From positions 1 through 57,665 of the forward strand of contig JAKLFY010000043.1 in the NCBI GenBank assembly GCA_022710935.1: a stretch of DNA of 57,665 nucleotides. Reading direction: 5' to 3'. Under the pieces are notes generated by a model, which saw nothing but the letters and a program-made list of their open reading frames with translations, had not been told where the DNA came from and searched no databases. A program made the position numbers and the translations under genes. Shown piece after piece: positions 11,463 through 23,712 of this stretch. This stretch comes from Verrucomicrobiota bacterium. GTDB taxonomy: Bacteria > Verrucomicrobiota > Verrucomicrobiia > Limisphaerales > J093. Within the stretch, counting starts at the first letter, position 1. Each line of letters opens with the position of its first letter.

Positions 11463-12998
11463 TCAAGGCGTGGTTTGGGGTAACTGCGGTCTGAGCGGTG
11501 TCCGGTTGTCCGGATCGACAGGGTAGGCGGCGTGGCACCTGTCGAGTTCCGCGGCCAGACCGCGCATCAGACGGACCAGTTCGTTTGGTCTCGATTCGGC
11601 GAGGTCTTCCTGCTCGAACGGGTCGACCTCGAGATTGAAGAGTTGGTAGTGTGAGTTCCCGGACACCGCCGAGGGGATGTAGTGGTAGATCACTTTCCAG
11701 TCGCCATCACGGTAGCTTGTCCAATAGTCGCTGCGGTGGGGTCCGTGCGGGTAGTGCATGAGGAACCGTTCATGCCGGCCCGGATCGCGCCGCCCGGCAA
11801 GCAAGGTGTCGAGCGGCACGCCGTCGACCGGATGGCCCTTCGGCGTCTCGATGCCGACAAGCTGCAGGATGGTTGGGAACAGATCCTGAACGGCGGCCTG
11901 TTGGCGCTGCACTGCGCCGGCAGGGATCGGGAGGCGTTGCTGGTGCGGATTGCCCGGGTCCGCCTTGGCCCAGGCGGCGATGAACGGCACGCGCATCCCG
12001 CCCTCGTAGTGTGCGCCCTTCTTGCCTCGCAACGGGGCGGCGCAGGCGACGGCATGCTGGTGACCCAGCGGAGCATCGGTGCCATTATCGCCCAGGAAAA
12101 ACAACAGCGTATTCTCGGCCACACCGAGCCGGTCGAGATGATCGAGCACGTCGCCAAGCGATTTGTCCATGCCCTCGATCAGCGTCGCAAAGGCCTGCGC
12201 CTCGGGCGGCTTGCCCGAGTCGGCATAGTGGGCCGCGAACCGCGGGTCGGATTCGAACGGCGCATGGACGGCGTAATGGGCGAAGTAGAGGAAGAACGGC
12301 TTGCCGGTTTTCACGGCCTCGGTCAGTCGCGTTTTGGCTTCGATGGTCAGGGCTTCGGTGAGGAAGGTTTGCGTGCCGTGGTATTTCTCGAGGTGCGGTA
12401 CGGCGGCTGCGGCGCGCGCGGTGCCGTGGCCGTAGTTCCTGGCGCCATAGTAACTTCCCGGATGCCCGAACGACGCGCCCGCCACGTTTACGTCGAATCC
12501 CAGGTTCGCAGGGTCCGCCCCCGCGGAGCTGCGCGGCCCGAAGTGGCCCTTGCCGACATGGATTGTCCGATAGCCGGTCGTGCGGAGCAGGGCAGGGAGG
12601 GTCACATCCACCGGCTTCAAGCCTTGCCAGTTCCAGTCCGGCGGTCCGTTGGAGCCGGCATTGTTCTGGTCCGGGTTGATCCAGTTGGTCGTGCGATGCC
12701 GCGCGGCGTTTTGGCCGGTCATGATCGAGATGCGGGTCGGCGAGCAGACACTCATGGCGCAGAACTGATTGAAGCGGATGCCCTGGGCCGCCAGCCGTTC
12801 CATGCTTGGCGTGCGGTAGAAGTCATTCAGGGGATAGCGCCGGGGCTGGCCCGTGGCGTCCGTGAGAAACGGCACCGAGGTATCCATCACGCCCATGTCG
12901 TCCACGAGGAACACGACGATATTCGGATGGGCCGCTGCCGCGAGGAGTTGGCCGGTGCACAAGGCCAGAAGCAGCCAGGAAAGCAAAGTGGATTTCAC
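11463..12998 (-). CDS. Secreted arylsulfatase-type sulfatase (S1 family)
   Basis: A formylglycine-dependent sulfatase of about 511 residues. The GTG at 12998 gives a clean signal peptide (LLSWLLLALCTGQLLAAAA). The frame stays open to 13040. Metal-site residues appear at VVFLVDDMG. The modification motif C-S-P-T-R at about residues 85-89 carries the Cys that must become formylglycine, followed by ISIMTGQNAARH. HVGKGHFG and the C-terminal FLGDNGTDAP segment complete the active site. Substrate cannot be told from sequence, but sulfated fucans or galactans fit the neighbouring fucosidase/rhamnosidase gene. Maturation needs an FGE or anSME enzyme. The only FGE-like gene in the window (22376-23574) is broken, so another must exist elsewhere. 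Confidence 0.93.
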   Translation of the reverse strand: MKSTLLSWLLLALCTGQLLAAAAHPNIVVFLVDDMGVMDTSVPFLTDATGQPRRYPLNDFYRTPSMERLAAQGIRFNQFCAMSVCSPTRISIMTGQNAARHRTTNWINPDQNNAGSNGPPDWNWQGLKPVDVTLPALLRTTGYRTIHVGKGHFGPRSSAGADPANLGFDVNVAGASFGHPGSYYGARNYGHGTARAAAAVPHLEKYHGTQTFLTEALTIEAKTRLTEAVKTGKPFFLYFAHYAVHAPFESDPRFAAHYADSGKPPEAQAFATLIEGMDKSLGDVLDHLDRLGVAENTLLFFLGDNGTDAPLGHQHAVACAAPLRGKKGAHYEGGMRVPFIAAWAKADPGNPHQQRLPIPAGAVQRQQAAVQDLFPTILQLVGIETPKGHPVDGVPLDTLLAGRRDPGRHERFLMHYPHGPHRSDYWTSYRDGDWKVIYHYIPSAVSGNSHYQLFNLEVDPFEQEDLAESRPNELVRLMRGLAAELDRCHAAYPVDPDNRTPLRPQLPQTTP

Positions 12999-13140
12999 TC
13001 CGCCGACGATGCCCCCGCGATGTGCGCGGGTCAATCGCAAGCGAACCGCGAAACCGATGGGGAAGCCGCTCGAGCACGAGCGCGTCCGACAGCGCGAAGC
13101 GTCTGGAGTGCGGGCGCTTCAGCGCCGCTTTCCGTGTCGA

Positions 13141-13236
13141 GGTTCATGGGGAGCGTTGACATTCCACAGTTGAATGCGCACGAGGACCATGAACCTGAAA
13201 CGTCCAACACTCAACATTCAACGCTCAACCCTCATC

Positions 13237-13261
<25 letters not shown>
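13141..13261. repeat. GGTTCATGG inverted/direct repeat cluster with CAACATTCAACGCTCAAC tract
   Basis: Between the sulfatase and the DUF255 gene lies a small repeat block. GGTTCATGG (13141-13149) and its exact complement CCATGAACC (13187-13195) form a 9-base inverted repeat around 37 bases. The 15-mer GGTTCATGGGGAGCG occurs at 13141-13155 and again at 13247-13261, the second copy running into the 3' end of the DUF255 gene. A CCAACACTCAACATTCAACG-type tract lies between (13202-13230). The layout suggests a small mobile or slippage-derived element. Confidence 0.55.
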
Positions 13262-15417
<2,156 letters not shown>

Positions 15418-15518
15418 AGCGCTGATAGAACAGAATGCTCCTCCCGGTGATGAATGGACAGAAGGAAATCGCCTGGATTGGTGGTTGATCGGGGGGACGA
15501 AGTCTGCGAAACAGGCGC

Positions 15519-18500
15519 ATGCAACCGATCTCCACCCATGCGCTCGCGCTCGTGCTGGCTCTTTGGTCCGTCGGTCCGTCGGGGGCCGCGGGAGCTGAAC
15601 CGCTGTTGCCAACCGCCGAGACGCCCGCCCAGCGCGAGGCGCGTCTGTCCTGGTGGCGCGAGGGACGGTTCGGGCTCTTCATTCACTGGGGACCGTCGAG
15701 CCTCAGCGGCAAGGAGATCAGTTGGGCCCGCGTCGGGCACCCGCACGATCATCGCGGCCTCGAATCCGTCCCCGCCGACGAGTACGACGTCCTCTATAGG
15801 CGATTCGATCCGGTGCGATTCGATGCCGACGCCTGGATGCGGTTGGCGAAGGAAGCGGGCTGCAAGTACGTCGTTTTCATCGCCAAACACCACGACGGCT
15901 TCTCGATGTGGCCCACGAAGCTGCGTGCGGACTACAGCATTGCGGCGACGCCATTCCGGCGTGACATCTGCAAAGAGATTGCCGACGCCGCTCATCGGCA
16001 CGGTTTGAAGCTGGGGTGGTATTACTCGACGCGCGACTGGACGCATCCGGACTACCTGGTGGGTGACAACCGCGCCTACGACACGTTTCAGATGGGTCAG
16101 GTGCGCGAGTTGCTCACGGACTATGGGCGCGTGGATCTGATGTGGTTCGATCATGTGGCCGGCAATTGGCGCGACTACCGGTTCCAGGAGCTTTTCGAGA
16201 TGCTGTACCGGTTGCAGCCGGGTCTCCTGGTCAACAACCGCGCCGCCGCATTCATTCGCCCCACCGAGGACCAGCCCAGCCCGGAGTTGCGGCAACTGGT
16301 TCGCGGCGACTTCGACACGCCCGAACAGCGGATTGGGGCCTTTCAGAACGATCGCCCCTGGGAATCCTGCGTGACCATCACCGAGTGCGCCGATGGCGGC
16401 GGCTGGTCCTATCGTCCGGACGGCCGCACCCGCGGCTTTGCCGAGTGCCTGCGGATGCTGGTGAACTGTGCGGCGGGGGACGGCAATCTGTTGCTGAACG
16501 TCGGTCCGCTCCCAACGGGTGAGATCGCGGCGGACCAGCAGGGTGTCTTGCGGCAAATAGGCCAATGGCTGGTGCGCTACGGCGAGAGCGTTTACGGGAC
16601 GCGGGGCGGACCGTTCCGCAACGGCGCTTGGGGCGGCGCGACGTATCGCGGCCAGACGGTTTATCTGCACGTATTCCGGTGGGCCGGCGACCGGCTGCGA
16701 TTGCCTCCGCTTCGGGCCAAGGTGTTGCGCGTCGCAGCGCTGACCGGCGGTTCACCCGCGGTGGACCAGTCGTCGGCTGGAGTGACCGTGGTGCTGCCGA
16801 CGCATCAGCAAGACGCGACGAACACGGTCGTCACGCTCGAACTCGATGGCCCGGCGTCCGCCGAGTTCCGGGACGGCAAACCGCTCGAGGTGCCTGAACA
16901 GGTCACGATCGAAGTCGATTCCCCGCGTGATTACCAGGTGTTCCAAAGGCAATCGGCCGCCCGGGGGCTGGTTCGCATGGTGGGCAAAGTCGGCGGAAAT
17001 GTCGAGCGAGTCGAGGTTCAACTCGATGGCGACTGGCAGGAACTCGCCTTTGACTCCAAGACGGGGACGTTCAAAACCGAGTTCAGCGCGCCAACAGGCG
17101 GCTGGTACGTTTGCCGTGTCCGGGCTCGGGCTGCGGGCGCGATCGTGGCCTCGATGGAGATTCCTCATGTCGGTGTGGGCGAGGTATTCGTGGTGTCGGG
17201 GCAATCCAATTCGGCCAATCACGGCGAGGAGCGGCAGTCTCTGCAGAGCGACCGTGTGACGGCCTTTGACGGGACGGTTTGGCGGCCGGCTCACGATCCG
17301 CAGCCCGGCGCCAGCGGGGACGGGGGGAGTTTCATACCGCCGTTTGGCGAGGCGATGGCGGCCCGGTTCAACGTGCCGGTGGGTGTCGTTTCCTGCGGGA
17401 TCGGTGCGACAAGCGTCCGAGAGTGGTTGCCGAGAGGGGTCACCTTTCGGCATCCGCCGACTTTGGTGGGGCGTGTGCGCCAATTGCCCAACGGCGATTG
17501 GGAGAGCCAGGGCGCCGCGTTCGAGATGATGATGGCCCGCATGAGGGCACTTGGGCCGCACGGTTTTCGGGCCGTGCTGTGGCATCAGGGCGAGTCCGAT
17601 GCCAACCAACCCGATCCAGCGCGCGCCCTGCCGCGTGACTTGTATCGGAGTTGCCTCGAGCAACTGATCCGGGATTCCCGGAGCGCGATCGGGTGGGAGG
17701 CGCCCTGGTTCGTTGCCCAAGTCAGTTATCATGGTCCAGGCGACGAGTTCTCGCCCGAGATTCGGGCGGCCCAGAAGTCACTCTGGGATGATGGGATTGC
17801 GCTGGAAGGACCGGACACCGACGCGCTGAAGGGCAGCCTGCGCGACAGCGGGGGGCGGGGGGTGCATTTCAGCGGAACGGGTCTGCGGGAGCACGCGGCG
17901 CGCTGGGTCGAGAAGGTCGCGCCGTGGCTTGCGACCCGGCTGGGGACTCGAGGTCTCGCGGAGGCGTCCGCCGAGATCGGCCCCTGGACTGAGACATGGG
18001 CGCGGGGCCCCGGCTATCCCGATCGCGATGCGAGCCTGGACGCGCTGCCGGGTTTTCGGGACCCGCCGCCGGGATATGGCGAGGTGCCGTTTTGGTGGTG
18101 GACGGGCGATCCGCTGGATGTGGACCGATTGACCTGGCATCTCGATCAACTGCATGAGAAAGGGATCAGCGGCGTGCAGGTCAATTATGCGCACGAGGAT
18201 ACGCCGGGCTGGCCGACGTACGCTGCGGAGCCGCCGATCTTCAGCGACGCCTGGTGGCGCGTTTGGGGGCAGGTGGCCGAGGCCTGCCGTCAACGCGGCA
18301 TGGGCATCGGGCTGAGCACCTACACGCTCGATTGGCCCAGCGCGGACAACCTGTTTCGCCGCCTCTTCTACTCGAGACCCGAGCTGAATGCGCTGAAGTT
18401 GGAGCCGCTCCCACGGCAGCGCTTCACAAGCGGTCAAGCGGTCCAAGTTGCGGTGCCGTCCGATCTGGTCGCGGCGCGCGCCTATCCGGTCAAGGATGGC

Positions 18501-21500
18501 CAGGTCCAGCGTGGCGGGGTGGATTTGAGGGCGCGCATCCGCGACGGGCGCCTCGAGTGGACGGCGGACGAAGGCGAATGGGAGCTGTGGCTGGTCCGGG
18601 CCGAGCGGCAAGCCAACACCCTCAATCCGCTCTTGACGGGCATCGGGGACACGATCATCCGGGACTTCTACCAGCGGTTCCAGGAGGCCACGCCCAACCG
18701 GTCGGCGGAAGGACTCAACTACTTTTTCAACGACGAGTTGCACATCGGCGCCGGGGCGCGGGTCTGGACCATCGACTTCGCGGACGAGTTTCAGCGGCGC
18801 AAGGGGTACAGCCTGTTCGAGGTGTTGCCGGCTCTTTGGGCCGATCTCGGACCGGTGACCCCCAAAGTCCGGATCGATTACGCCGACGTGCGGATGGCTC
18901 TGATGGAGGAACGCTATTTCCAGCCGATCTTTCAATGGCACGCATCGCGCGGACTGATCTTCGCCTGTGATTCCGGCGGACGCGGGCTGCAACCGGACGA
19001 GTTCGGTGATTACTTCCGCGCGACGCGCTGGTATAGCGCTCCAGGCCATGACACGCCCGGCGGGCACGCAGACCTCATCAAGGGCAAGGTCTCATCCTCG
19101 ATCGCGAGTCTGTACCGGCGACCGCGCGTGTGGCTCGAGGGCTATCACAGCCTCGGGTGGGGGGCGACGCCCGAGCGCCTGATGTTCGCCACGCGCGAGA
19201 ACTATCTCTATGGTTGCACACTGCTGAATCTCCACGGTCTGTACTACACCACGCATGGCTCGTTTTGGGAATGGGCGCCGCCGTGTCACCACTTCCGGAT
19301 GCCCTACTGGGAGCACATGGGGGTCTTCCTCAAATACTTCGAGCGGCTTTCGTACCTGCTGAGCCAGGGCACGTTCGTCGCCGACGTCGCAGTGCTCTAC
19401 CCGGTCGCGCCATTCGAGGCCGGACTGGATGGCGGAAAGGCGACTCAGATCGCTTTCGACACAGGCCGCGCGTTGATGGCTGCTGGCGTCAACTTCGAGT
19501 TCCTGGATGCCGACTCGTTGGCGCGGGCCACGGTTGGCGGCGCGCGGCTCGCGACCGCGGATTCCTCGTATCGCGCACTGGTCTTCCCCGCCATGGAAGC
19601 GGTGCGCTGGTCGTCGCTGCAAAAGGCTGCTGCATTCGCCCAGTCCGGCGGCCTGGTCGTGAGCGTTGGTGCGCTTCCGCTTGCCAGCGACCGCGCCGGC
19701 CGGGAGGACCCGGACCTGGACGCCCTCGTGGCAGCGGCTTTCCCGAAGGAAAGGCGTCTCGAAAAGCCGGGCGACGTGCCGGCGAGAGTCCTTGACGCCT
19801 TCGTTCCCGATACACGCGCGGATTCACCCGTCCGCTCGCTTCATCGCAAGGTCGGTTCGCGCGAGGTGTACCTGGTGATGGACGCGCCGAAACACGCGGT
19901 CGTCGAGTTTCGCGCCCGGGGACAGGCCGAGTGGTGGGATCCGTGGACCGGTGCGACCCACCCGTTGCGCGTTCTGGGCGAGACGGCTACGGGCGCGCGG
20001 ATCGAAATGCCGCTCGAAGCCTATGAAGCCCAGGTCATCGTCTTCAGGCCGGGCTTCGCGCACACGAATCCACCCCCTCGCATGGAGCGCACCGTGCAGC
20101 GGCGGGCGCTTGACGGCGACTGGGAGTTCGCGCTCAAGCCGACGATGGACAATCGTTACGGGGATTTCCGCCTGCCGGCCACCGACCGGATCATCGGGCC
20201 CGAAGCGCGCGTTTTCCGCCACGCCATCGAGAGCAGTCCGGCGTCCGCCTGGCACGAACCGGGATTTGATGACCGCGGCTGGCAACGGGTCACGCATGAC
20301 TTCGGCCCGCAATTCTGGGTGTTGGGACCGATTCCGCCTGCCACGGATTTTCAGGCTCTCGACCAGGCCTTGGGGCAGACTGCGCGCCTCGATCCGTCCG
20401 AGTTGCCGATCCCCGGGGGTGAGAGCCTCCGGTGGCGTCCGTATGAGATCTCCTGGCGCCAGGGACTCGGGGGGGATCCCGGCCACCAGGGCTGGCACGG
20501 GCTCAAAGAGAATGTCACCGACCACTTCCTCTGTCTGGGGAAACGCGGCGAGGCTTTCAACGAGTCCAAGTATGAACCGGAGATCGAGGGAGGCCGGTAC
20601 TACCTCTGGACCTGCGTGACGGTGGACCAACCCACCCGCGCCCGCCTTGTGGCGAGCGTGCCTCGAGAAGGCGTCAAGCCTCACGCCTCCGCAGTCCTTA
20701 CTCCGGCGGCCATCTACGTGAACGGACAGCGACTGGATGACTGGCAGCAACCGCTTTCCCTGCGGACCGGCCCCAATCCGATCCTCATCCGCTATGACCA
20801 CGCTGGGCGTGGCTACCTGGTGGTGAAACGCGATGGAGGGGGCGCGGCGCCCGCTGCGCGCACCCCGTTGTCCATGACCTGGTTCGACGATCCGGCCCTG
20901 ATGCGATTCGACATTCATGCGGGGGCCGCGCCGGCCGAGTGGTTCCGCTTTGTCGCCCCGCCCGGATTGCGCGCGATCAAGGTCGTCGCCCATGGCAAGC
21001 TCGACGTCTGGGCCGATGGCGAGCCGATGCGCGCCTCAGGCACTGGACGCTTCGAGGTGTCCGAGGCCCTGGCGCGCGCCGCCGTGGTCGCGCTGCGCGT
21101 CCGGTCGGAGCGCGGATTCACTGGCGCCGCAGTCTTTCCCGAGCCGGTGCGATTGGAATGTGGGCCGGGGGTGTTGGCACTGGGCGACTGGTCCAAGAGC
21201 GGCGCGCTCGAGTGTTACTCGGGAGGCGCCATCTACGCCACAACGCTGGCGCTCGGTCCTGAAGAGGCCAAAGGCGAGGTCACGCTGGACCTTGGGAAAG
21301 TGGTCGCCACGGCCGAGGTGCGCGTGAACGGGCAACTGGCCGGCATTCGGGTGGCGCCGCCTTGGCGCGTGGAAATCACCCCGCACGTCAAACCGGGCGA
21401 GAACCGGATCGAGGTGCTGGTGTTCAACACGCTCGCCAACCATTATTCCACGATCCCGACCCGCTACCGCGGGGAACTGACGTCCGGGTTGGTGGGACCC

Positions 21501-21524
21501 GTTGCAATCGAGGTGGCGTTGTAG
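15519..21524 (+). CDS. Trimodular fucosidase (GH29) - SGNH acetylesterase - rhamnosidase-like (GH106) enzyme
   Basis: One uninterrupted 2001-residue secreted protein with signal peptide [18 protein letters not shown]. Module 1 (about 30-460) is GH29: [19 protein letters not shown] (123-131), and LMWFDH with the expected nucleophile Asp211. Module 2 (about 465-810) is a sialate-O-acetylesterase-like SGNH hydrolase: a beta domain, VFVVSGQSN with Ser560 (556-564), [10 protein letters not shown] (687-696), and His783 in GVHFSGTG. The usual Asp of the D-x-x-H box is replaced by Arg in RGVH. Module 3 (about 840-2001) resembles GH106: [12 protein letters not shown] (856-867), FNDELHIG with Glu1073, [11 protein letters not shown] with Glu1207, then beta-sandwich domains. 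It would remove fucose, acetyl and rhamnose decorations. The frame is clean and all three sites are largely intact, so it looks functional. Confidence 0.85.
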   Translation: MQPISTHALALVLALWSVGPSGAAGAEPLLPTAETPAQREARLSWWREGRFGLFIHWGPSSLSGKEISWARVGHPHDHRGLESVPADEYDVLYRRFDPVRFDADAWMRLAKEAGCKYVVFIAKHHDGFSMWPTKLRADYSIAATPFRRDICKEIADAAHRHGLKLGWYYSTRDWTHPDYLVGDNRAYDTFQMGQVRELLTDYGRVDLMWFDHVAGNWRDYRFQELFEMLYRLQPGLLVNNRAAAFIRPTEDQPSPELRQLVRGDFDTPEQRIGAFQNDRPWESCVTITECADGGGWSYRPDGRTRGFAECLRMLVNCAAGDGNLLLNVGPLPTGEIAADQQGVLRQIGQWLVRYGESVYGTRGGPFRNGAWGGATYRGQTVYLHVFRWAGDRLRLPPLRAKVLRVAALTGGSPAVDQSSAGVTVVLPTHQQDATNTVVTLELDGPASAEFRDGKPLEVPEQVTIEVDSPRDYQVFQRQSAARGLVRMVGKVGGNVERVEVQLDGDWQELAFDSKTGTFKTEFSAPTGGWYVCRVRARAAGAIVASMEIPHVGVGEVFVVSGQSNSANHGEERQSLQSDRVTAFDGTVWRPAHDPQPGASGDGGSFIPPFGEAMAARFNVPVGVVSCGIGATSVREWLPRGVTFRHPPTLVGRVRQLPNGDWESQGAAFEMMMARMRALGPHGFRAVLWHQGESDANQPDPARALPRDLYRSCLEQLIRDSRSAIGWEAPWFVAQVSYHGPGDEFSPEIRAAQKSLWDDGIALEGPDTDALKGSLRDSGGRGVHFSGTGLREHAARWVEKVAPWLATRLGTRGLAEASAEIGPWTETWARGPGYPDRDASLDALPGFRDPPPGYGEVPFWWWTGDPLDVDRLTWHLDQLHEKGISGVQVNYAHEDTPGWPTYAAEPPIFSDAWWRVWGQVAEACRQRGMGIGLSTYTLDWPSADNLFRRLFYSRPELNALKLEPLPRQRFTSGQAVQVAVPSDLVAARAYPVKDGQVQRGGVDLRARIRDGRLEWTADEGEWELWLVRAERQANTLNPLLTGIGDTIIRDFYQRFQEATPNRSAEGLNYFFNDELHIGAGARVWTIDFADEFQRRKGYSLFEVLPALWADLGPVTPKVRIDYADVRMALMEERYFQPIFQWHASRGLIFACDSGGRGLQPDEFGDYFRATRWYSAPGHDTPGGHADLIKGKVSSSIASLYRRPRVWLEGYHSLGWGATPERLMFATRENYLYGCTLLNLHGLYYTTHGSFWEWAPPCHHFRMPYWEHMGVFLKYFERLSYLLSQGTFVADVAVLYPVAPFEAGLDGGKATQIAFDTGRALMAAGVNFEFLDADSLARATVGGARLATADSSYRALVFPAMEAVRWSSLQKAAAFAQSGGLVVSVGALPLASDRAGREDPDLDALVAAAFPKERRLEKPGDVPARVLDAFVPDTRADSPVRSLHRKVGSREVYLVMDAPKHAVVEFRARGQAEWWDPWTGATHPLRVLGETATGARIEMPLEAYEAQVIVFRPGFAHTNPPPRMERTVQRRALDGDWEFALKPTMDNRYGDFRLPATDRIIGPEARVFRHAIESSPASAWHEPGFDDRGWQRVTHDFGPQFWVLGPIPPATDFQALDQALGQTARLDPSELPIPGGESLRWRPYEISWRQGLGGDPGHQGWHGLKENVTDHFLCLGKRGEAFNESKYEPEIEGGRYYLWTCVTVDQPTRARLVASVPREGVKPHASAVLTPAAIYVNGQRLDDWQQPLSLRTGPNPILIRYDHAGRGYLVVKRDGGGAAPAARTPLSMTWFDDPALMRFDIHAGAAPAEWFRFVAPPGLRAIKVVAHGKLDVWADGEPMRASGTGRFEVSEALARAAVVALRVRSERGFTGAAVFPEPVRLECGPGVLALGDWSKSGALECYSGGAIYATTLALGPEEAKGEVTLDLGKVVATAEVRVNGQLAGIRVAPPWRVEITPHVKPGENRIEVLVFNTLANHYSTIPTRYRGELTSGLVGPVAIEVAL

Positions 21525-21551
21525 ACCTCGCAGGGGCAGGCCTGCGCGGTC
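21524..21551. terminator. Hairpin between convergent genes, terminator-like
   Basis: Starting at the last base of the stop codon, GACC-T-CGCAGG pairs with CCTGCG-C-GGTC around a six-base GGCAGG loop, an eleven-pair stem with one mismatch. It lies between the plus-strand glycosidase gene and the minus-strand DUF190 gene. There is no U-tract, so it is at best a rho-independent-like or RNA-stabilising hairpin. Confidence 0.4.
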
Positions 21552-21594
21552 TCTGCCTCGGAAGTGAATCGTCCTGCGGAAGCGCGATGCGCTG

Positions 21595-21963
21595 TCAGGA
21601 GGCGTTGGGCTGTCCTGCCGCCTCGTTGTGCAGACCGGCGCGATACCCGATCACCCGCACTTTTTCGAGCGTGACCAGGCCGCCGCCCATCATGCCATCG
21701 AGCACCGGCAGGAACTCATTGATCTTCTCCTCGGCGTCCACAATCTCGATGACGAGGGGCAGGTCGATCGAGAGGCGCAGGATCTTCGCCGTATGCAATC
21801 GACTCGATTTGCCGAAGCCCATCGGCCCGCGCAAAACCGTCGCGCCGGCCAGATGCAGTTCGCGCGCCTTGAGCACAATGGCTTCGTAGAGCGGTTGATG
21901 ATGCCAGCGATCGCTTTCGCCGATGAAGATGCGCAGCAGGACGGCGTCGTGTGGCACTTGCAT
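21595..21963 (-). CDS. DUF190 family protein, partner of CrcB
   Basis: A 122-residue cytoplasmic protein of the DUF190 family (PF02641), recognisable by LLRIFIGESDRWHHQPLYEA, then VLRGPMGFGKSS and DLPLVIEIVDAEEKI. DUF190 proteins have a ferredoxin-like/PII-like fold and are often encoded next to crcB fluoride channels. The ATG at 21963 lies one base after the crcB stop, implying translational coupling. A further open frame to 22053 would lie inside crcB. Its role is unproven, and a regulatory or sensor function for the channel is plausible. Confidence 0.9.
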   Translation of the reverse strand: MQVPHDAVLLRIFIGESDRWHHQPLYEAIVLKARELHLAGATVLRGPMGFGKSSRLHTAKILRLSIDLPLVIEIVDAEEKINEFLPVLDGMMGGGLVTLEKVRVIGYRAGLHNEAAGQPNAS

Positions 21964-21964
21964 G

Positions 21965-22360
21965 TCAGTTGCCTTTGGATGAATTGAGGCCGGCCGCCAG
22001 CACATGGCCAAGCCAGACGGCCGCCATGCAGAGCACGAATGAGAGTGTCGCATTCGCGCCCGCCCTGAACCACTCGCCGTCGCGGGCCAGGTTGAGCGTT
22101 TGCAGACTCAGCGAGGAAAACGTCGTGTAGCCGCCGCACACCCCGATCATCACGAACTCGCGGGCCGAGGGCGCCACCAGCCAGCGGCCATCGGTGTCGG
22201 TGAGCGTGGCGAAGAAGCCGATGATCAGCGAACCGACGACGTTCACCGCCAGTGTGCCCCAGGGGAACGTCTCGCCAAAGTGCCGCGCGACATAGCCGGA
22301 GCTTGCGAACCGTGCAATGCTGCCCAACCCGCCTCCGACAAAGATCCAGAAGTAGCTCAT
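21965..22360 (-). CDS. crcB: Fluoride channel CrcB/Fluc
   Basis: A 131-residue four-helix membrane protein of the Fluc family, which exports fluoride as an antiparallel dimer. Diagnostic segments are GGGLGSIARF near the start, WGTLAVNVVGSLIIGF with the conserved Asn in helix 2, and GVCGGYTTFSSLS in the broken helix 3 with the central Na+ site and phenylalanine-box residues. It lies 15 bases after the broken FGE hybrid gene and is coupled to DUF190 downstream. No convincing fluoride riboswitch precedes it: a GCTGATAACTCCTG string lies upstream but lacks the 5' half of that aptamer. Confidence 0.95.
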   Translation of the reverse strand: MSYFWIFVGGGLGSIARFASSGYVARHFGETFPWGTLAVNVVGSLIIGFFATLTDTDGRWLVAPSAREFVMIGVCGGYTTFSSLSLQTLNLARDGEWFRAGANATLSFVLCMAAVWLGHVLAAGLNSSKGN

Positions 22361-22375
22361 GACAATTCCACCGAC

Positions 22376-23574
22376 TCAAGGACGCTCGACAGGAGTTATC
22401 AGCTCTGAATCGCTCATCCGCTGGCGCCAGTCGGCCAGCGAGGATTCGACAAAGTAGACGCGGTTGAGGCCCTCGCCGGTCTCGCCGGGATTCAGGGGGC
22501 CGAAACCGCTGGCGCTGTGGATACAGCCGTATTCCATGTTCTGGAACAGGAACAGGGCCGGACGGGAAACGGTGGCGACCAGCCGGCGGCCATCGCGCGA
22601 CGTCACCGCGATCCAGCCGCCCAACACCAGGTCGGGCGTGGCACGGAAGTTCGCGACGAAGGGGATGGCGGCGGCTTTTGGGGCGCCTGCGACGCTGTAG
22701 AGCTGGATCGTGGGGCGGGGACCGAATACGCGAGGGAGTTCGATCAATCGCCGGAGTTCGCCCGCGTGCTCGACCCAGGTGCGTCCGCACTCGTGGTCGC
22801 GGACCTCGGGCATCGAGCCGCATTGGACGCAGTTGAAGGCGAGGCTCTGCGCCCAGCGGCGGTCGCTTTCGTTGGTGAGCCGGTAGCGGGTTTCGATGAA
22901 GTTGAGGTGCGGCGTCACAGTCATTTCATAGCGCGATTCGCCGGGACGCGATCCGCGGGAAACCCATGCGCCGTCGGGGCCGCGTTCCCACGCCGGTTTG
23001 AGCCCGCCATGCAGGTGATGAGGAACCGAGGACGGGGTTTCGACCGGGTCACCGCCAGAGTCGAAGTGGCAGGCTTGCGGATCGAAGCGGTCGCCCCACG
23101 GGTAGCGGAGGCCGTTTTCGCCGCGGGCCGCTTTCTCCCATTCCGCCTCGGTGGGGAGTCGTTTACCTGCCCACCGGGCGAAGGCGGTGGCGTCTGCGTG
23201 GTCGACCATGGTCACGGGATGATCGAGCAGGCGTTCGGGAGGGCGGTGGGCGCCCCAGTTGAGGGGGGGTGGTGGCCGGTGGCGGCCACGAACCGGGCGT
23301 AGGCGGCATTGGTGACGGGGAAGCGGTCGATCTGAAAGGCGGGCAGGTCGACCCTGCGCTGTGGCATTTCACCGGCCAGCCAGCTCGGATGGTGGCTGTG
23401 CTCGCGGGCGAGGGCAGAGGCTTCCGCTTCGGTGGTACCCATGACGAACAGACCGCCGGGGATGCGGATCATCCCCGTTGGCACGGTTTCGGAAGATGCG
23501 CCGGGCAGGACGACCAGCGCCCCGGAACCGGCGAAGGCAGCCTTGAGCCAGCGACGGCGGGAACAGGTGTGCAT
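22376..23574 (-). pseudogene. FGE/SUMF1-like protein, frameshifted and joined to an unrelated C-terminal half
   Basis: The first frame (from ATG 23574) has a Tat-like signal (SRRRWLKAAFAGSGALVVLP), then the start of a formylglycine-generating-enzyme domain: [36 protein letters not shown]. It runs into a 7-base G run (23263-23269 on the plus strand) and goes out of frame. The next frame resumes the family sequence ([20 protein letters not shown], then [15 protein letters not shown] and [19 protein letters not shown]). One extra base in the run would restore a single frame. The domain then stops before the NVWEW and GGSW core and continues as an unrelated segment ([40 protein letters not shown]). 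So there is a frameshift plus a fusion that removed the catalytic part. It should not mature sulfatases even if the frame were restored. Confidence 0.8.
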
Positions 23575-23712
23575 GCGGTCGGAGTCTGCGCGGTCGGTCG
23601 TTCTTTGCCAACTCAATTGGCATGCCGGACCGGACCGGCGTCCGGACTTCAAGTCTTCGAGTGCTTGTTCTCGGTAGTTTCGTGAACAGCCACTCGATGT
23701 GGCGCCAGAGCC

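Noticed and set aside
15418-15612. Longer start for the DUF255 protein.
   Set aside because: The extra residues look non-coding and overlap the divergent GH29 gene; the ATG at 15417 matches the family start.
22361-22430. Possible fluoride riboswitch before crcB (GCTGATAACTCCTG on the minus strand).
   Set aside because: The 3' half resembles the aptamer end, but the 5' GG.GATGG...CC half and a GGAGT partner for the pseudoknot are absent, and the region overlaps the end of the upstream frame.
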